Below are positions 15,254-23,779 of a stretch of 64,000 bases of DNA, piece by piece. This stretch comes from CALLJL01 sp964627255 (GTDB taxonomy: Bacteria; Acidobacteriota; Aminicenantia; Aminicenantales; CALLJL01). The notes beneath the pieces were generated by a model. That model saw only the letters and a list, made by a program, of their open reading frames with translations. It searched no databases and was not told where the DNA came from. The stretch lies in contig CAZVIN010000062.1 of NCBI GenBank assembly GCA_964627255.1, positions 1-64,000 of the forward strand. The letters run 5' to 3'. The position numbers and the translations under genes were made by a program. Position 1 is the first letter of the stretch. Every line of letters starts with the position of its first letter.

Positions 15254-18130
15254 TCAGCGGAGGTTTTTCAAAAAATTTGTAAAGTTGATTTCGTTCGCTT
15301 CCAGCCCGTAGGCATAGACATAACGGCTGGCTAAATGGGAAGCGAAGAGGGCGCGAAAATAGTTGGCTGGCACCCGCCTCATTAAACGATTTAACCCAAC
15401 TCGGTTAATCAAAACAGACGGAACACAACAGGAAATGACATGGCGGAAAAGGGCTTTGTCTTGATGAATTTCCGAGGCATAAATGGCGTCTTTAATCTGG
15501 ATAATTTTTTCACTGATGAGGTCGGAGAGGATAGACCGGGGAATCCCTTTTTTTTCGTTTTCCTTCCAGATTATTTCCCATTCTTGCCGAGCGTTTTCGC
15601 GGATAATCTGCAGGATTTCTTTGATGTAAGCCTGGCGGAAGGGAGAAATTTGGCCGTCATGAATACACATCAGCTCTTCATATTCTTTATCATCGAGGGC
15701 CAAACTAGCCAGGACCTCCAAGGAAGAAGAGGTAACACCGCCCTTGTTGGCGGAAGCATCTTTATAAATAATAACGCCTCTTTCCTCAAGACGCAGCCGG
15801 GCCTGCTGGGTAAGAAAAAGATTGGCGCCCTCGACTATGAGTCGAAAACGAGGTACGCCCTTCTCATCGATGAGTTCCTGCCAATTGTTGATATTTATGG
15901 AGGCGGGCCGGCCGCCGCAGGGAACAAAAATGTCGGCTTTAAACTTCGGGTGAAGATGAAAGGAATTGCGAAAATCAAGCCCGCTGGCCACCTTCTCCCC
16001 ATCAGGTAAGACAACATCTTTTTCTTTTATCGTCACCAGGAATCCTTGCGGGGACAGAAACTGGCGACGGAAAAACTCCACTGGCCGCCTTTCTCGCGCT
16101 AAGCGCCGCAGCTCCTGGCGATTGATGCCTTCCGGGTCATAAAGGACTCCAGAGCCGTCGACGATAGCCAAAATCCTATCCTTGGAGATGAGGATCTCAT
16201 TACTACCCAAGTCGCCGTCAGGCCCGCCAGTCATAACTTTGCTGACCGTCTCCTCTTTTAAGCCGAGTTTTTTGAGAGAGGCGAGGACGTATTCATGAAT
16301 AGAATTGGTGGTCATTCCGTAAAGGTCGTGGGGAATACCACCCATCTCCACGGGTTTGCCAGTGGAGAAGGAGCGCCAATAGCGATAGCCTCTAATCTTA
16401 GCCCTTTCCGCCGCCCAGGCCATGAGTTCGGCTGTTCCTTCGTCGGGGCCAAGGAAAAGAATTACCGGCTTTTGATAATAATCGACAATATTACAGTCTG
16501 GCAGAATCAGGTCCAGCAGGCCGTCGATATATTTTTTAAAGGCGGCCTCGCCGCAGTTTTGAAATCCCCAGTTGAGGAGGATTGTTCCTTTCGAACCGCC
16601 CTCGGGAATGTCCTTGTTTTTACGCTGCTGGGTAAAAGCTAAATTGTAATTTTCGTCGAAGATAAAATCGGAATTATGGAGATAATTCTGAAGGTTAGTG
16701 GAGCGGACAATTCTAATCCCCCCGCGGGCAATATCGCGGAAGCGCACGTGAAAGCCACGCATTTCGGCTGAGACCACATGGATGATGGAATAGGGTTTTT
16801 CGGGATAGTCGATCGGGTCCAGGAAGTTAGGTTCATAGAGAAAAGAAAGCGAGGTTTTCTCTGGGAGATAAAAATTGGTTTTGAGAATGGCGCCGATAAA
16901 CTGAACCGCGGCCAGGACAATGTGGCGGTCAATTTCGACCGGTATCTCCCTTTGAATTTCCTGTTTCACTTGTTCCAAGTCAGGCTGGATGTTGCGGTCT
17001 GAATAGTCAGGATTAAATTTTCGGTCAAAAAGAGCAAAGAGCTTTTTAAGGTAAGGATAATATTCGAGGTAGGCGTCCCAAACTCTTTGTTCATGGTAAG
17101 TATCTTTAACCAGTTTGGTGCGCAGGTGCCGGAGAACACCCAGCAGCTCGGGTGAGTCCTTGAGAGCCTCGGCTAAACGGCGATACTCCTCGTTAAAACC
17201 AGACAAAAATTGGTGGGCAAAGCTCCAGGCAGCCACCCCAAAAACTGTTTCTTGGGCGGTGAGTTTTCCTTCCCGAAAGAGAGCATTCAAAGGAGAGTCA
17301 GGGATGACATAGAGCAGGGAGATATCTTGAAGGATATCTTCGAGCAAAGCTTTATCTTTGATTGCGGGAAGATAGAAGGCGTAGGCGGCGCGGCCGTTGG
17401 CGAATTGCTCGATATATTTCCGGTTCGAAACAAGGCCGTGGGAATTAAAGACGTCGGAGACGTTCGAGAAAAAACGCTGGCTGCCATCTTTTTTGATGAC
17501 AACTGTAATTCTTGTCTCCCCTGTCTTCTCTACGCTAGAAACTTCAATATAAGGACTTTCCCAGTCCTTGGTTAAGCGCAGCAGTCGCGCATAACGTTTA
17601 ATTGTCTCTGGAGGAGAAGTAGTCAAGAAAGTTTTATCAGCAACGAGGTGGATATTGGTTTCGAGGGGCGAAACAGCCTCTTTTTTGAACTGAGGCATAC
17701 AGACTACGTACATCCTTAAATGGCCCAGGCCGGGCGATTTTCGTTGGGTCCGATAGCATTGGAGCCGGCAGTTGGGATATTTCTGCTCCACCCGACGCTC
17801 TATTTCCAGAGCCCGGGGATGGACGTCATCGACGAGATAAACAGCGTGATTCTCTTCTTCCGTGCTTAAATCGATGCGGACTGATTTTTTTTCGGCTATG
17901 GTGGCGATAATCTCCGCGGCCTTGATGGCCTGGATATGATTGGCCATGGTGGCTAAGGGCGTGGTCCGAAAGTAATATTCGTTCATGCCCAACCGGGAGC
18001 AAAACCAATCCAGCTCTTCCCGGACTGTTTCGGGAGAATACTCGCCTTTTTCCAGGATGATTTTCTCCAGTTGGGCTAATTGTTCTTCGCTGAGAGGGGA
18101 ACGGCCGGCAATTTCTTTTAGGGATTTCAT
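15254..18130 (-). CDS. Large NAD-specific glutamate dehydrogenase (GDH2/GDH-115-like)
   Basis: This 958-residue protein matches the ~115-kDa NAD-GDH class rather than the common 450-residue hexameric enzyme. A long regulatory N-terminal region (~1-420) precedes the Glu/Phe/Leu/Val dehydrogenase core. PEGGSKGT near residue 512 carries the catalytic Lys; FLGPDEGTAELMAWAAERAK, GGIPHDLYGMTTNSIHEYV and KVMTGGPDGDLGSNEI form the NAD-binding part, with VEGANLFLTQQARLRLEERGVIIYKDASANKGGV downstream. It deaminates glutamate to 2-oxoglutarate, likely in amino-acid catabolism. TTAGGAGG precedes the ATG. It is monocistronic and convergent with the pst operon. Confidence 0.92.
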   Translation of the reverse strand: MKSLKEIAGRSPLSEEQLAQLEKIILEKGEYSPETVREELDWFCSRLGMNEYYFRTTPLATMANHIQAIKAAEIIATIAEKKSVRIDLSTEEENHAVYLVDDVHPRALEIERRVEQKYPNCRLQCYRTQRKSPGLGHLRMYVVCMPQFKKEAVSPLETNIHLVADKTFLTTSPPETIKRYARLLRLTKDWESPYIEVSSVEKTGETRITVVIKKDGSQRFFSNVSDVFNSHGLVSNRKYIEQFANGRAAYAFYLPAIKDKALLEDILQDISLLYVIPDSPLNALFREGKLTAQETVFGVAAWSFAHQFLSGFNEEYRRLAEALKDSPELLGVLRHLRTKLVKDTYHEQRVWDAYLEYYPYLKKLFALFDRKFNPDYSDRNIQPDLEQVKQEIQREIPVEIDRHIVLAAVQFIGAILKTNFYLPEKTSLSFLYEPNFLDPIDYPEKPYSIIHVVSAEMRGFHVRFRDIARGGIRIVRSTNLQNYLHNSDFIFDENYNLAFTQQRKNKDIPEGGSKGTILLNWGFQNCGEAAFKKYIDGLLDLILPDCNIVDYYQKPVILFLGPDEGTAELMAWAAERAKIRGYRYWRSFSTGKPVEMGGIPHDLYGMTTNSIHEYVLASLKKLGLKEETVSKVMTGGPDGDLGSNEILISKDRILAIVDGSGVLYDPEGINRQELRRLARERRPVEFFRRQFLSPQGFLVTIKEKDVVLPDGEKVASGLDFRNSFHLHPKFKADIFVPCGGRPASININNWQELIDEKGVPRFRLIVEGANLFLTQQARLRLEERGVIIYKDASANKGGVTSSSLEVLASLALDDKEYEELMCIHDGQISPFRQAYIKEILQIIRENARQEWEIIWKENEKKGIPRSILSDLISEKIIQIKDAIYASEIHQDKALFRHVISCCVPSVLINRVGLNRLMRRVPANYFRALFASHLASRYVYAYGLEANEINFTNFLKNLR

Positions 18131-18833
18131 CCTAACCTCCTAAGGATGACATTTTAACATATATAAAATTTTTATCCAGCCGCCGGCCAACCGCCTTAAA
18201 AGTCGGCTCGGTTCTATCTTAGGTGGGTTAAAAAGCTGGCGATGCCGCCCCACCTCGGCATAAATTTTTAGCGCCGCCTCGTCATCGCTTATCCCAACAC
18301 CGGCAGAATTTGTCTATCTCGTCGCAGATGCAGCCAGGGGGTGTTCTGTAATCTATCGACTTTTGCCCATTTCGGCCAATTTAGAGTCAATCATAAGCCA
18401 CCCCCAAGGTTCTCTTGGAGCCGCGGCCGAAAAGTTTGTGCCTTCCTTGGTCGCCTCCGTCATTCCGGGCTTGTTCAGCAACTCAGCCTAAAAAAGGAAG
18501 GAAGCAAAAATTAAAATAAAGAATAGGGCAAAAATAGGTAAATATGTAAACTGTCACCCATTTTCCCTTCCTTAGTCTTCAACCTGGCCCCAAAAAGGGC
18601 AAAAGAGAAAGAAACTAAAACAAAAAAATAGGTAAATTTGTAAGTCGCCATCTTTTTTATCGCTGAAAGTCGGTTGGGGGGAAGCCTAAGCCTTCCTTAG
18701 GTGCCTTCCGCCATCCTAAGGTTTGGTTTCGGCTCTGCCCGCCAAGAAAGAGAAGTGAGGTAAAAATTCCAGGAAAGGGGAAATTTACCTCAGAGCATTT
18801 TTGAAAAAAAATCAAGCGTTTCAAGAAAGCTTG
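18131..18833. other. Long intergenic region upstream of hdr module 1
   Basis: About 880 bp separate the divergent GDH gene and hdrC. This part holds the GDH promoter region, a hairpin AGGTGGG (18221-18227)/CCCACCT (18249-18255), and two 20-bp direct repeats described separately. No ORF with a Shine-Dalgarno and no tRNA is visible. The final 175 bp carry the sigma-54 promoter architecture. Confidence 0.55.
18530..18643. repeat. Two 20-bp direct repeats upstream of hdr module 1
   Basis: AAAAATAGGTAAATATGTAA at 18530-18549 and the same sequence with one change (T for A at position 15) at 18624-18643 lie 94 bp apart, 250-360 bp upstream of the sigma-54 promoter. The core AAAATAGGTA also occurs at 34316-34325, within the box upstream of the group 3b hydrogenase promoter. 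They may be regulator sites; AT-richness makes chance possible. Confidence 0.45.
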
Positions 18834-18858
18834 TTATCCTTTTATTTTCAATAAGATA
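18834..18858 (+). promoter_or_regulatory. Degenerate dyad, candidate enhancer site of hdr module 1
   Basis: This 25-bp box has right half AAGATA (18853-18858) and weak left half TTATCC. It ends exactly 33 nt before the sigma-54 -24 element, the same spacing as two better dyads at 29409-29433 and 34305-34329. It matches the 29409-29433 box (read on the minus strand) at 17 of 25 positions. Confidence 0.5.
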
Positions 18859-18891
18859 GATGGTTTAAAGGAAGCGTTTTGTCCCATCTTT

Positions 18892-18907
18892 TGGCATTAT
18901 TCTTGCT
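18892..18907 (+). promoter_or_regulatory. Sigma-54 promoter of hdr module 1
   Basis: TGGCAT-N5-TTGCT matches the -24/-12 consensus TGGCAY-N5-TTGCW at every defined base, with GG and GC separated by 10 nt. Transcription would start near 18919, giving a ~90-nt leader before the ATG at 19009. Confidence 0.85.
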
Positions 18908-19008
18908 TATCTATTTCCCTGGCAAAAACTATTTTTTTTGCCGCTCAAAGAAATCAGGCCTCGATAAAAACGCGGGTGATAGTGAGAGGCTATTGAGGAG
19001 GTTACTGA

Positions 19009-19635
19009 ATGGCCAAAATTAGTCCTCGAGATGAGAGCAAAGCAGCCTCCGCGGAGCTTCTTAAGTCTTTTTGGTGGCAACTGAAAAATATCCCCGGCGG
19101 TCAAAAGGATAAACGTTGTCTTCAGTGCGGTACTTGCACCGGCTCTTGTCCGGTTAGCAGCGCTATGGATATAACCCCACGCGAAATCATCGCTCTTTTT
19201 CGCGCTGGCGATTTAGAAAGAATTCTCCAATCGCGGACAATCTGGATTTGCGCCTCCTGTTATGCCTGCACAGTTCGCTGTCCCGTAGGAATTAAAGTTA
19301 CCGATGTCCTTTATGCTCTGAAACGGCTGGCGATGGAAAACAACCTGTTTCCGCGACGCTTTCCGGTTCACGCCCTTTCCCGCTCTTTTGTCTCCTTAGT
19401 AAATTCCTTTGGTCGCAGTTATGAACCCGGCCTACTAGTACTTTTTTCCTTCCGGACTAAACCGACTCGCCTCCTTGGGTTGCTCCCCTTAGCGTGGAAG
19501 CTCTGGCGACACGGCCGGGTTGGTCTCTGGCCGAAAAGAGTAAAAAAGAGAAAAGAGTTGCGAGCCCTGCTGGCTGAGGCGCAGATTATGGAGCTTATCG
19601 TGCCTTGGGAACCGGAACCGTCGGCCCGTCATTAG
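19009..19635 (+). CDS. hdrC: HdrC-like iron-sulfur subunit, module 1
   Basis: This 208-residue protein has two [4Fe-4S] motifs in a HdrC arrangement: CLQCGTCTGSCPV (~37-49) and CASCYACTVRCPV (~82-94), then VTDVLYALKRLAMENNLFP. The basic C-terminal third is longer than in methanogen HdrC. HdrC passes electrons between the flavin subunit HdrA and the catalytic HdrB. GGAGG precedes the ATG. It is the first gene of a six-gene plus-strand operon driven by a sigma-54 promoter. A paralog lies at 50871-51449. Confidence 0.9.
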   Translation: MAKISPRDESKAASAELLKSFWWQLKNIPGGQKDKRCLQCGTCTGSCPVSSAMDITPREIIALFRAGDLERILQSRTIWICASCYACTVRCPVGIKVTDVLYALKRLAMENNLFPRRFPVHALSRSFVSLVNSFGRSYEPGLLVLFSFRTKPTRLLGLLPLAWKLWRHGRVGLWPKRVKKRKELRALLAEAQIMELIVPWEPEPSARH

Positions 19636-19654
19636 GTTGAGAGGAGGGACACAT

Positions 19655-20524
19655 ATGGCTTATCTTTATTATCCAGGCTGCAGTTTGGAATCATCGGCGC
19701 GAGCCTACGACGAGACCACCCGCTGGGTATTCCACACTTTGGATGTTGAGCTAAAAGAATTAGATGATTGGAATTGTTGCGGGGCAACGATGTACATGTC
19801 CATCAAAGAAACCATTTCCTTAGCTTTTTCGGCTCGCAACCTGGCCCTGGCAGAAAAGGTTAACGGCGAGATTATCGCCCCTTGCAGCTCCTGTTATACC
19901 ATCCTGAACAAAACTAACCACGTCCTTCAGGAAAATTTCATCCTGCGGGCAAAGGTTAATCAATCGCTGAAAAGAGCTGGCTTGGAATATCAAGGCCAGG
20001 TTAAAGTTCGTCATCCCTTGGATGTTCTGGTAAATGACATCCGTTTAGAGACGATAAAAAAGAAAATGGTCCGCTCCCTTAAAGGCCTCAGAATAGCACC
20101 CTATTACGGCTGTCAGATTGTTCGGCCCGACGGCTTTTTTGACGACCGGGAAAACCCTGTGGCCATGGACCACCTGTTCACTGCCTTAGAAGCGACTGTC
20201 GTTCCCTATCCTGTTAAGCTGCGCTGTTGCGGTGGCATGCTGATGACGACTTTTCCGGAAGTCGGACTTAGCCTGAATCGAGAAATAATCGAGGCGGCGG
20301 CAGCAGAAAAGGCCGACGCCATCGTTACTACTTGCCCTCTCTGTCAGATTAACCTGGATGCTTACCAGGACAAAATAAACCGTAAGTTTGGGACTAATTT
20401 TCATCTTCCCGTGTTATTTTTTACCCAGCTCTTAGCCCTGAGCTTAGGTGCTGACCGGTATGAGCTCAGGCTAAAGGAAAACATCATCTCTGTGCCGGAA
20501 AAGATTCTGGGAGGTCAGCCATGA
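19655..20524 (+). CDS. hdrB: HdrB-like CCG-domain subunit, module 1
   Basis: This 289-residue subunit starts at ATG 19655 behind GAGGAGGGAC. It has two cysteine-rich CCG domains. The first has YYPGCSLESSA, WNCCGAT and APCSSCY; the second YYGCQIV, RCCGG and CPLCQ. In methanogen HdrB these Cys sets bind two non-cubane [4Fe-4S] clusters that reduce a heterodisulfide. Bacteria lack CoM/CoB, so the substrate is another disulfide or thiol, or the site only relays electrons. The next gene overlaps by 4 bp. Confidence 0.9.
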   Translation: MAYLYYPGCSLESSARAYDETTRWVFHTLDVELKELDDWNCCGATMYMSIKETISLAFSARNLALAEKVNGEIIAPCSSCYTILNKTNHVLQENFILRAKVNQSLKRAGLEYQGQVKVRHPLDVLVNDIRLETIKKKMVRSLKGLRIAPYYGCQIVRPDGFFDDRENPVAMDHLFTALEATVVPYPVKLRCCGGMLMTTFPEVGLSLNREIIEAAAAEKADAIVTTCPLCQINLDAYQDKINRKFGTNFHLPVLFFTQLLALSLGADRYELRLKENIISVPEKILGGQP

Positions 20525-21363
20525 GTTCTAAAGAGACTCCAAGAATTGGCGTTTATATTTGCCATTGTGGTTCAAATATCGCGGCCACGGTGGATGTCGT
20601 CGCGGTTCGAGACTTTATCGCTGAGCTTCCAGCGGTGGAGGTAGCACGGGAATATAAATTTATGTGTTCTGACCCCGGCCAAGAAATGATCCGTCGCGAT
20701 ATCCAGGAGCTGGGGCTTAATCGCGTGGTGGTGGCCAGTTGTTCACCCTTGATGCATGAGCCAACTTTTCAGAAGAATTGCGAGCAGGCTGGGCTCAATC
20801 GCTATCTTTTCCAGATGGCTAACATCCGGGAACATTGTTCCTGGGTTCATAAAGACCGCAAAGCAGCCACAGAAAAGGCCAAGTTGCTGGTGGCCGCGGC
20901 GGTGCGCCGCGTGGCTTATCACGAACCGTTAGAGCCGATGAAGGTGGAGATAAACCCCGCTACGCTAATAGTCGGCGGCGGCGTGGCCGGTATTCAAGCT
21001 GCCTTGGAGATTTCCGAGGCCGGCTATGAAGTCTATTTGGTCGAAAAAGAACCTTCCATCGGCGGTCGGATGGCTATCTTAGACAAGACTTTTCCTACTC
21101 TCGATTGTGCCGCCTGCATTTTAACGCCAAAAATGGTGGCCGTCGGCAGCCGGCCAAACATTCATCTGCTCAGTTATAGCGAAGTGGAGGAAGTCTCGGG
21201 CTCCTTAGGTAAATTCAAAGTCAAAGTTAGGCGCAAGCCTCGTTATGTCGACGAGACAAAATGTACAGGCTGCGGGCTTTGTTATTCTTTTTGTCCTGCC
21301 GTCCGCCTTCCCTCGCGGCGGGTAATTAAATTGGGCGACCGAGTGTTGAAGGAAATTAGCTGA
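20521..21363 (+). CDS. hdrA: N-terminal half of HdrA (split flavin subunit), module 1
   Basis: This 280-residue protein corresponds only to the first half of normal ~650-residue HdrA. It has the HdrA N-terminal domain (VYICHCGSNIA, REYKFMCSDPGQ, VVVASCSPLMHEPTF), the FAD-binding start (VGGGVAGIQAALEIS, EKEPSIGGRM), the DCAACILTPKM cluster motif, and one [4Fe-4S] set of the inserted ferredoxin (CTGCGLCYSFCPA). It ends soon afterwards at a genuine stop. The complementary half is carried by 23780-25555. The split is repeated in module 2, so it is not a sequencing error. ATGA overlap with hdrB. Confidence 0.88.
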   Translation: MSSKETPRIGVYICHCGSNIAATVDVVAVRDFIAELPAVEVAREYKFMCSDPGQEMIRRDIQELGLNRVVVASCSPLMHEPTFQKNCEQAGLNRYLFQMANIREHCSWVHKDRKAATEKAKLLVAAAVRRVAYHEPLEPMKVEINPATLIVGGGVAGIQAALEISEAGYEVYLVEKEPSIGGRMAILDKTFPTLDCAACILTPKMVAVGSRPNIHLLSYSEVEEVSGSLGKFKVKVRRKPRYVDETKCTGCGLCYSFCPAVRLPSRRVIKLGDRVLKEIS

Positions 21364-21389
21364 GGATTAAAGAAAGAGGAGGCCAAAAC

Positions 21390-21902
21390 ATGGAAGTGAA
21401 AGACGAGCTCATCCAAGCAATCCTGCAAAAATGGCAATACCGAAAAGACTTTCTGATTGAAATTTTACAGGATGTCCAAGACGAATTCCGGTATCTTCCC
21501 CAGCCTGTCTTAGTGGCGATTGCTCGCTACTTGGAAATTCCGGTTAATCAAATTTATGAAGCCGCCACTTATTATAAAGCCTTTAGCCTTGAGCCCAAGG
21601 GTAAATATCAGGTCAGTGTATGTAAAGGAACTGCTTGCCACGTTAGGGGAGCGGCGACAGTTCAAGGCGCTTTAGAGCGAGAGCTGGGAATTCAGATGGG
21701 AGAAACAGATAAAAACCTCGAGTTTACCTTAGAGCCCGTCCGCTGCCTGGGTTGTTGTGGATTAGCCCCAGTAATCACGGTGAATCAAGATGTTTATGGT
21801 AAGGTGGAGGCAAGCGAGGTCTCTAAGATCATAGAGAAATACAGGAAGGGCGGCGAAATCGCCCAAACCGCAGTCGCCGCGGGGAAAGGGGGACGGCCAT
21901 GA
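21390..21902 (+). CDS. nuoE: NuoE/HydC-like [2Fe-2S] thioredoxin-fold subunit, module 1
   Basis: This 170-residue protein is like the 24-kDa subunit of complex I and the NuoE-like subunit of bifurcating hydrogenases. The N-terminal helical bundle (LIEILQDVQDEFRYLPQPVLVAIARYLE, AATYYKAFSLEPKG) is followed by the [2Fe-2S] ligands CKGTACHVRG and CLGCCGLAP. A 15-residue Gly/Ala-rich tail is extra. GAGGAGG precedes the start. It overlaps the nuoF-like gene by 4 bp and should dock on it. Confidence 0.92.
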   Translation: MEVKDELIQAILQKWQYRKDFLIEILQDVQDEFRYLPQPVLVAIARYLEIPVNQIYEAATYYKAFSLEPKGKYQVSVCKGTACHVRGAATVQGALERELGIQMGETDKNLEFTLEPVRCLGCCGLAPVITVNQDVYGKVEASEVSKIIEKYRKGGEIAQTAVAAGKGGRP

Positions 21903-23770
21903 GGATGTTGAAAGTCGAGGACTTGGCTCAAATTAAGCAAAAAAGGCTGGAGGAGATAAAACTTAGCGAAGCCGGGCCATTCAGGGCGCGCGTTGTTGTT
22001 CATTTGGGAACATGCGGGTTAAGCGCAGGCGCAGGCAGCATTCTTGAAGCCTTTGAAGCTCAGGTTGCCTCTCATCCTGAAGCCAAGGTTTATCTTCTCA
22101 AATGTGGCTGCGGTGGTTTCTGTGCCCGAGAGCCGATGGCTCAAGTGGAAGTTCTGGGAATGGAGCCTGTAACGTATGTTGACCTTAAGCTCAAGGACGT
22201 GAAGGCTATCTTTGAAGAGCACGTGCTTAAGGGAAAGGTGGTTGAGAGCAAAAGACTCTCGCCAGACGAATCTTTTTTTAGCCGCCAGCATTTTATTGTC
22301 TTGCGGCACCGCGGTCTTATAGACCCTGAAAATATTGAAGATTATATCGCCTATGATGGCTATACGGCCCTGGCCAAGGTTTTAACTTCTATGACTCCGG
22401 AGCAGGTTATTGCTGAAGTCAAGGCTTCTGGGCTGCGGGGCCGAGGTGGCGGCGGTTTTCCGGCCGGGGTTAAATGGGAGACCTGCCGGCAGGCCGGCGA
22501 AGAAAGGCATGAAGAACGGTACGTGATATGTAATGCTGATGAAGGCGACCCCGGCGCCTATATGGACCGGAGCGTTATTGAATCCGACCCCCATTCCGTT
22601 ATCGAAGGCATGATTATCGGTGCCTATGCTATCGGTTCCCATCAAGGCTATGTTTACATTCGCAAAGAATACCCGGTGGCCTTAGAAAAGCTGAACATTG
22701 CCTTAGCTCAGGCAAGAGAATATGGTCTCTTGGGTAAGAACATCCTGGGAACTGGCTTTAGCTTTGATATCGAAGTCCATCGTGGGGCAGGCGCCTTTGT
22801 TTGTGGCGAGTCAACCGCTTTGATGGCTTCCTTAGAAGGAAGAGCCGGTATTCCTCGGGCCAAATATATCCATACAGTGGAGTATGGCCTCTGGAATAAG
22901 CCAAGTTGCCTCAATAACGTCGAAACCTGGGCTAACGTGCCAGTTATCATTAACCAAGGTGCTTCCTGGTTTACCCAAATCGGCACGGGTGATGTTACTA
23001 CTAACCCTTGGGGGGGAAGCAAGGGCACGAAGGTTTTTAGCCTTACGGGTAAGGTCAAGAACACCGGACTGATCGAGGTGCCGATGGGCATAACTTTGCG
23101 GGAAATAATTTTTGATATTGGCGGCGGCATTCCTGGGGGCAAAAAATTCAAGACAGTCCAGACTGGCGGGCCATCGGGCGGTTTCTTGCCGGAAAGTTTG
23201 CTCGACCTGCCAGTTGATTTCGATAGCCTGACTGAAGCTGGTTCCATGATGGGGTCGGGCGGGATGATCGTTGGGGACGAAGATACCTGCATGGTCGATA
23301 TGGCGAAATACTTTATTAATTTTCTGTTGGAGGAATCCTGCGGCAAGTGCGTTCCCTGCCGGGAAGGCTTGCGCTCGATGCACGCCATCCTGGAAAGAAT
23401 AACTAAAGGCCAGGGTAGAGAAGGAGACCTGGAGGCCCTGAATGACCTTTCTCGGGTAATGATTCAATCTTCTCTCTGTGCCTTAGGCCAAAGCGCGCCT
23501 AACCCCGTCCTTTCGGCTATCCGCTATTTTCGGGAAGAATATGAGGCCCATATTCGCGACCATAAATGCCCGGCCGGAGTCTGTCCCGACCTCTATGAAA
23601 TGATGATTGTCCCAGAGCTTTGCACGGGCTGCATGGTTTGTGCCCGCTACTGCCCTACCCAGGCCATTTCAGGCGAGAAGAAGAAACCACACCGGATTGA
23701 CCGGAATAAATGCATCAAATGCAATGTGTGTTATTCTCTCTGCAAGTTCGGGGCTATCAAGAAAATATAG
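21899..23770 (+). CDS. nuoF: NuoF/HydB-like FMN-Fe-S diaphorase subunit, module 1
   Basis: This 623-residue protein has three parts: a thioredoxin-like [2Fe-2S] domain (~30-112; HLGTCG, KCGCGGFC), a NuoF core (~135-560) and a C-terminal 2x[4Fe-4S] ferredoxin (CTGCMVCARYCP, CIKCNVCYSLC). The FMN loop GLRGRGGGGFPAG, CNADEGDPGAYMDRS and cluster N3 ESCGKCVPCREG are intact. The nicotinamide region is altered: CGESTAL at 302-308 replaces CGEETAL, and AKYIHT at 321-326 replaces the usual KPPFPA, so nucleotide preference may differ from NADH. The paralog at 42619-44445 has the canonical residues. Confidence 0.92.
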   Translation: MRMLKVEDLAQIKQKRLEEIKLSEAGPFRARVVVHLGTCGLSAGAGSILEAFEAQVASHPEAKVYLLKCGCGGFCAREPMAQVEVLGMEPVTYVDLKLKDVKAIFEEHVLKGKVVESKRLSPDESFFSRQHFIVLRHRGLIDPENIEDYIAYDGYTALAKVLTSMTPEQVIAEVKASGLRGRGGGGFPAGVKWETCRQAGEERHEERYVICNADEGDPGAYMDRSVIESDPHSVIEGMIIGAYAIGSHQGYVYIRKEYPVALEKLNIALAQAREYGLLGKNILGTGFSFDIEVHRGAGAFVCGESTALMASLEGRAGIPRAKYIHTVEYGLWNKPSCLNNVETWANVPVIINQGASWFTQIGTGDVTTNPWGGSKGTKVFSLTGKVKNTGLIEVPMGITLREIIFDIGGGIPGGKKFKTVQTGGPSGGFLPESLLDLPVDFDSLTEAGSMMGSGGMIVGDEDTCMVDMAKYFINFLLEESCGKCVPCREGLRSMHAILERITKGQGREGDLEALNDLSRVMIQSSLCALGQSAPNPVLSAIRYFREEYEAHIRDHKCPAGVCPDLYEMMIVPELCTGCMVCARYCPTQAISGEKKKPHRIDRNKCIKCNVCYSLCKFGAIKKI

Positions 23771-23779
23771 GAGGCAGTC

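Noticed and set aside
22708..23467. Long minus-strand open frames (up to 226 codons) across nuoF of module 1
   Set aside because: They lie antisense inside a strongly conserved gene, have no ribosome binding site and no recognisable domain; codon-bias shadows.
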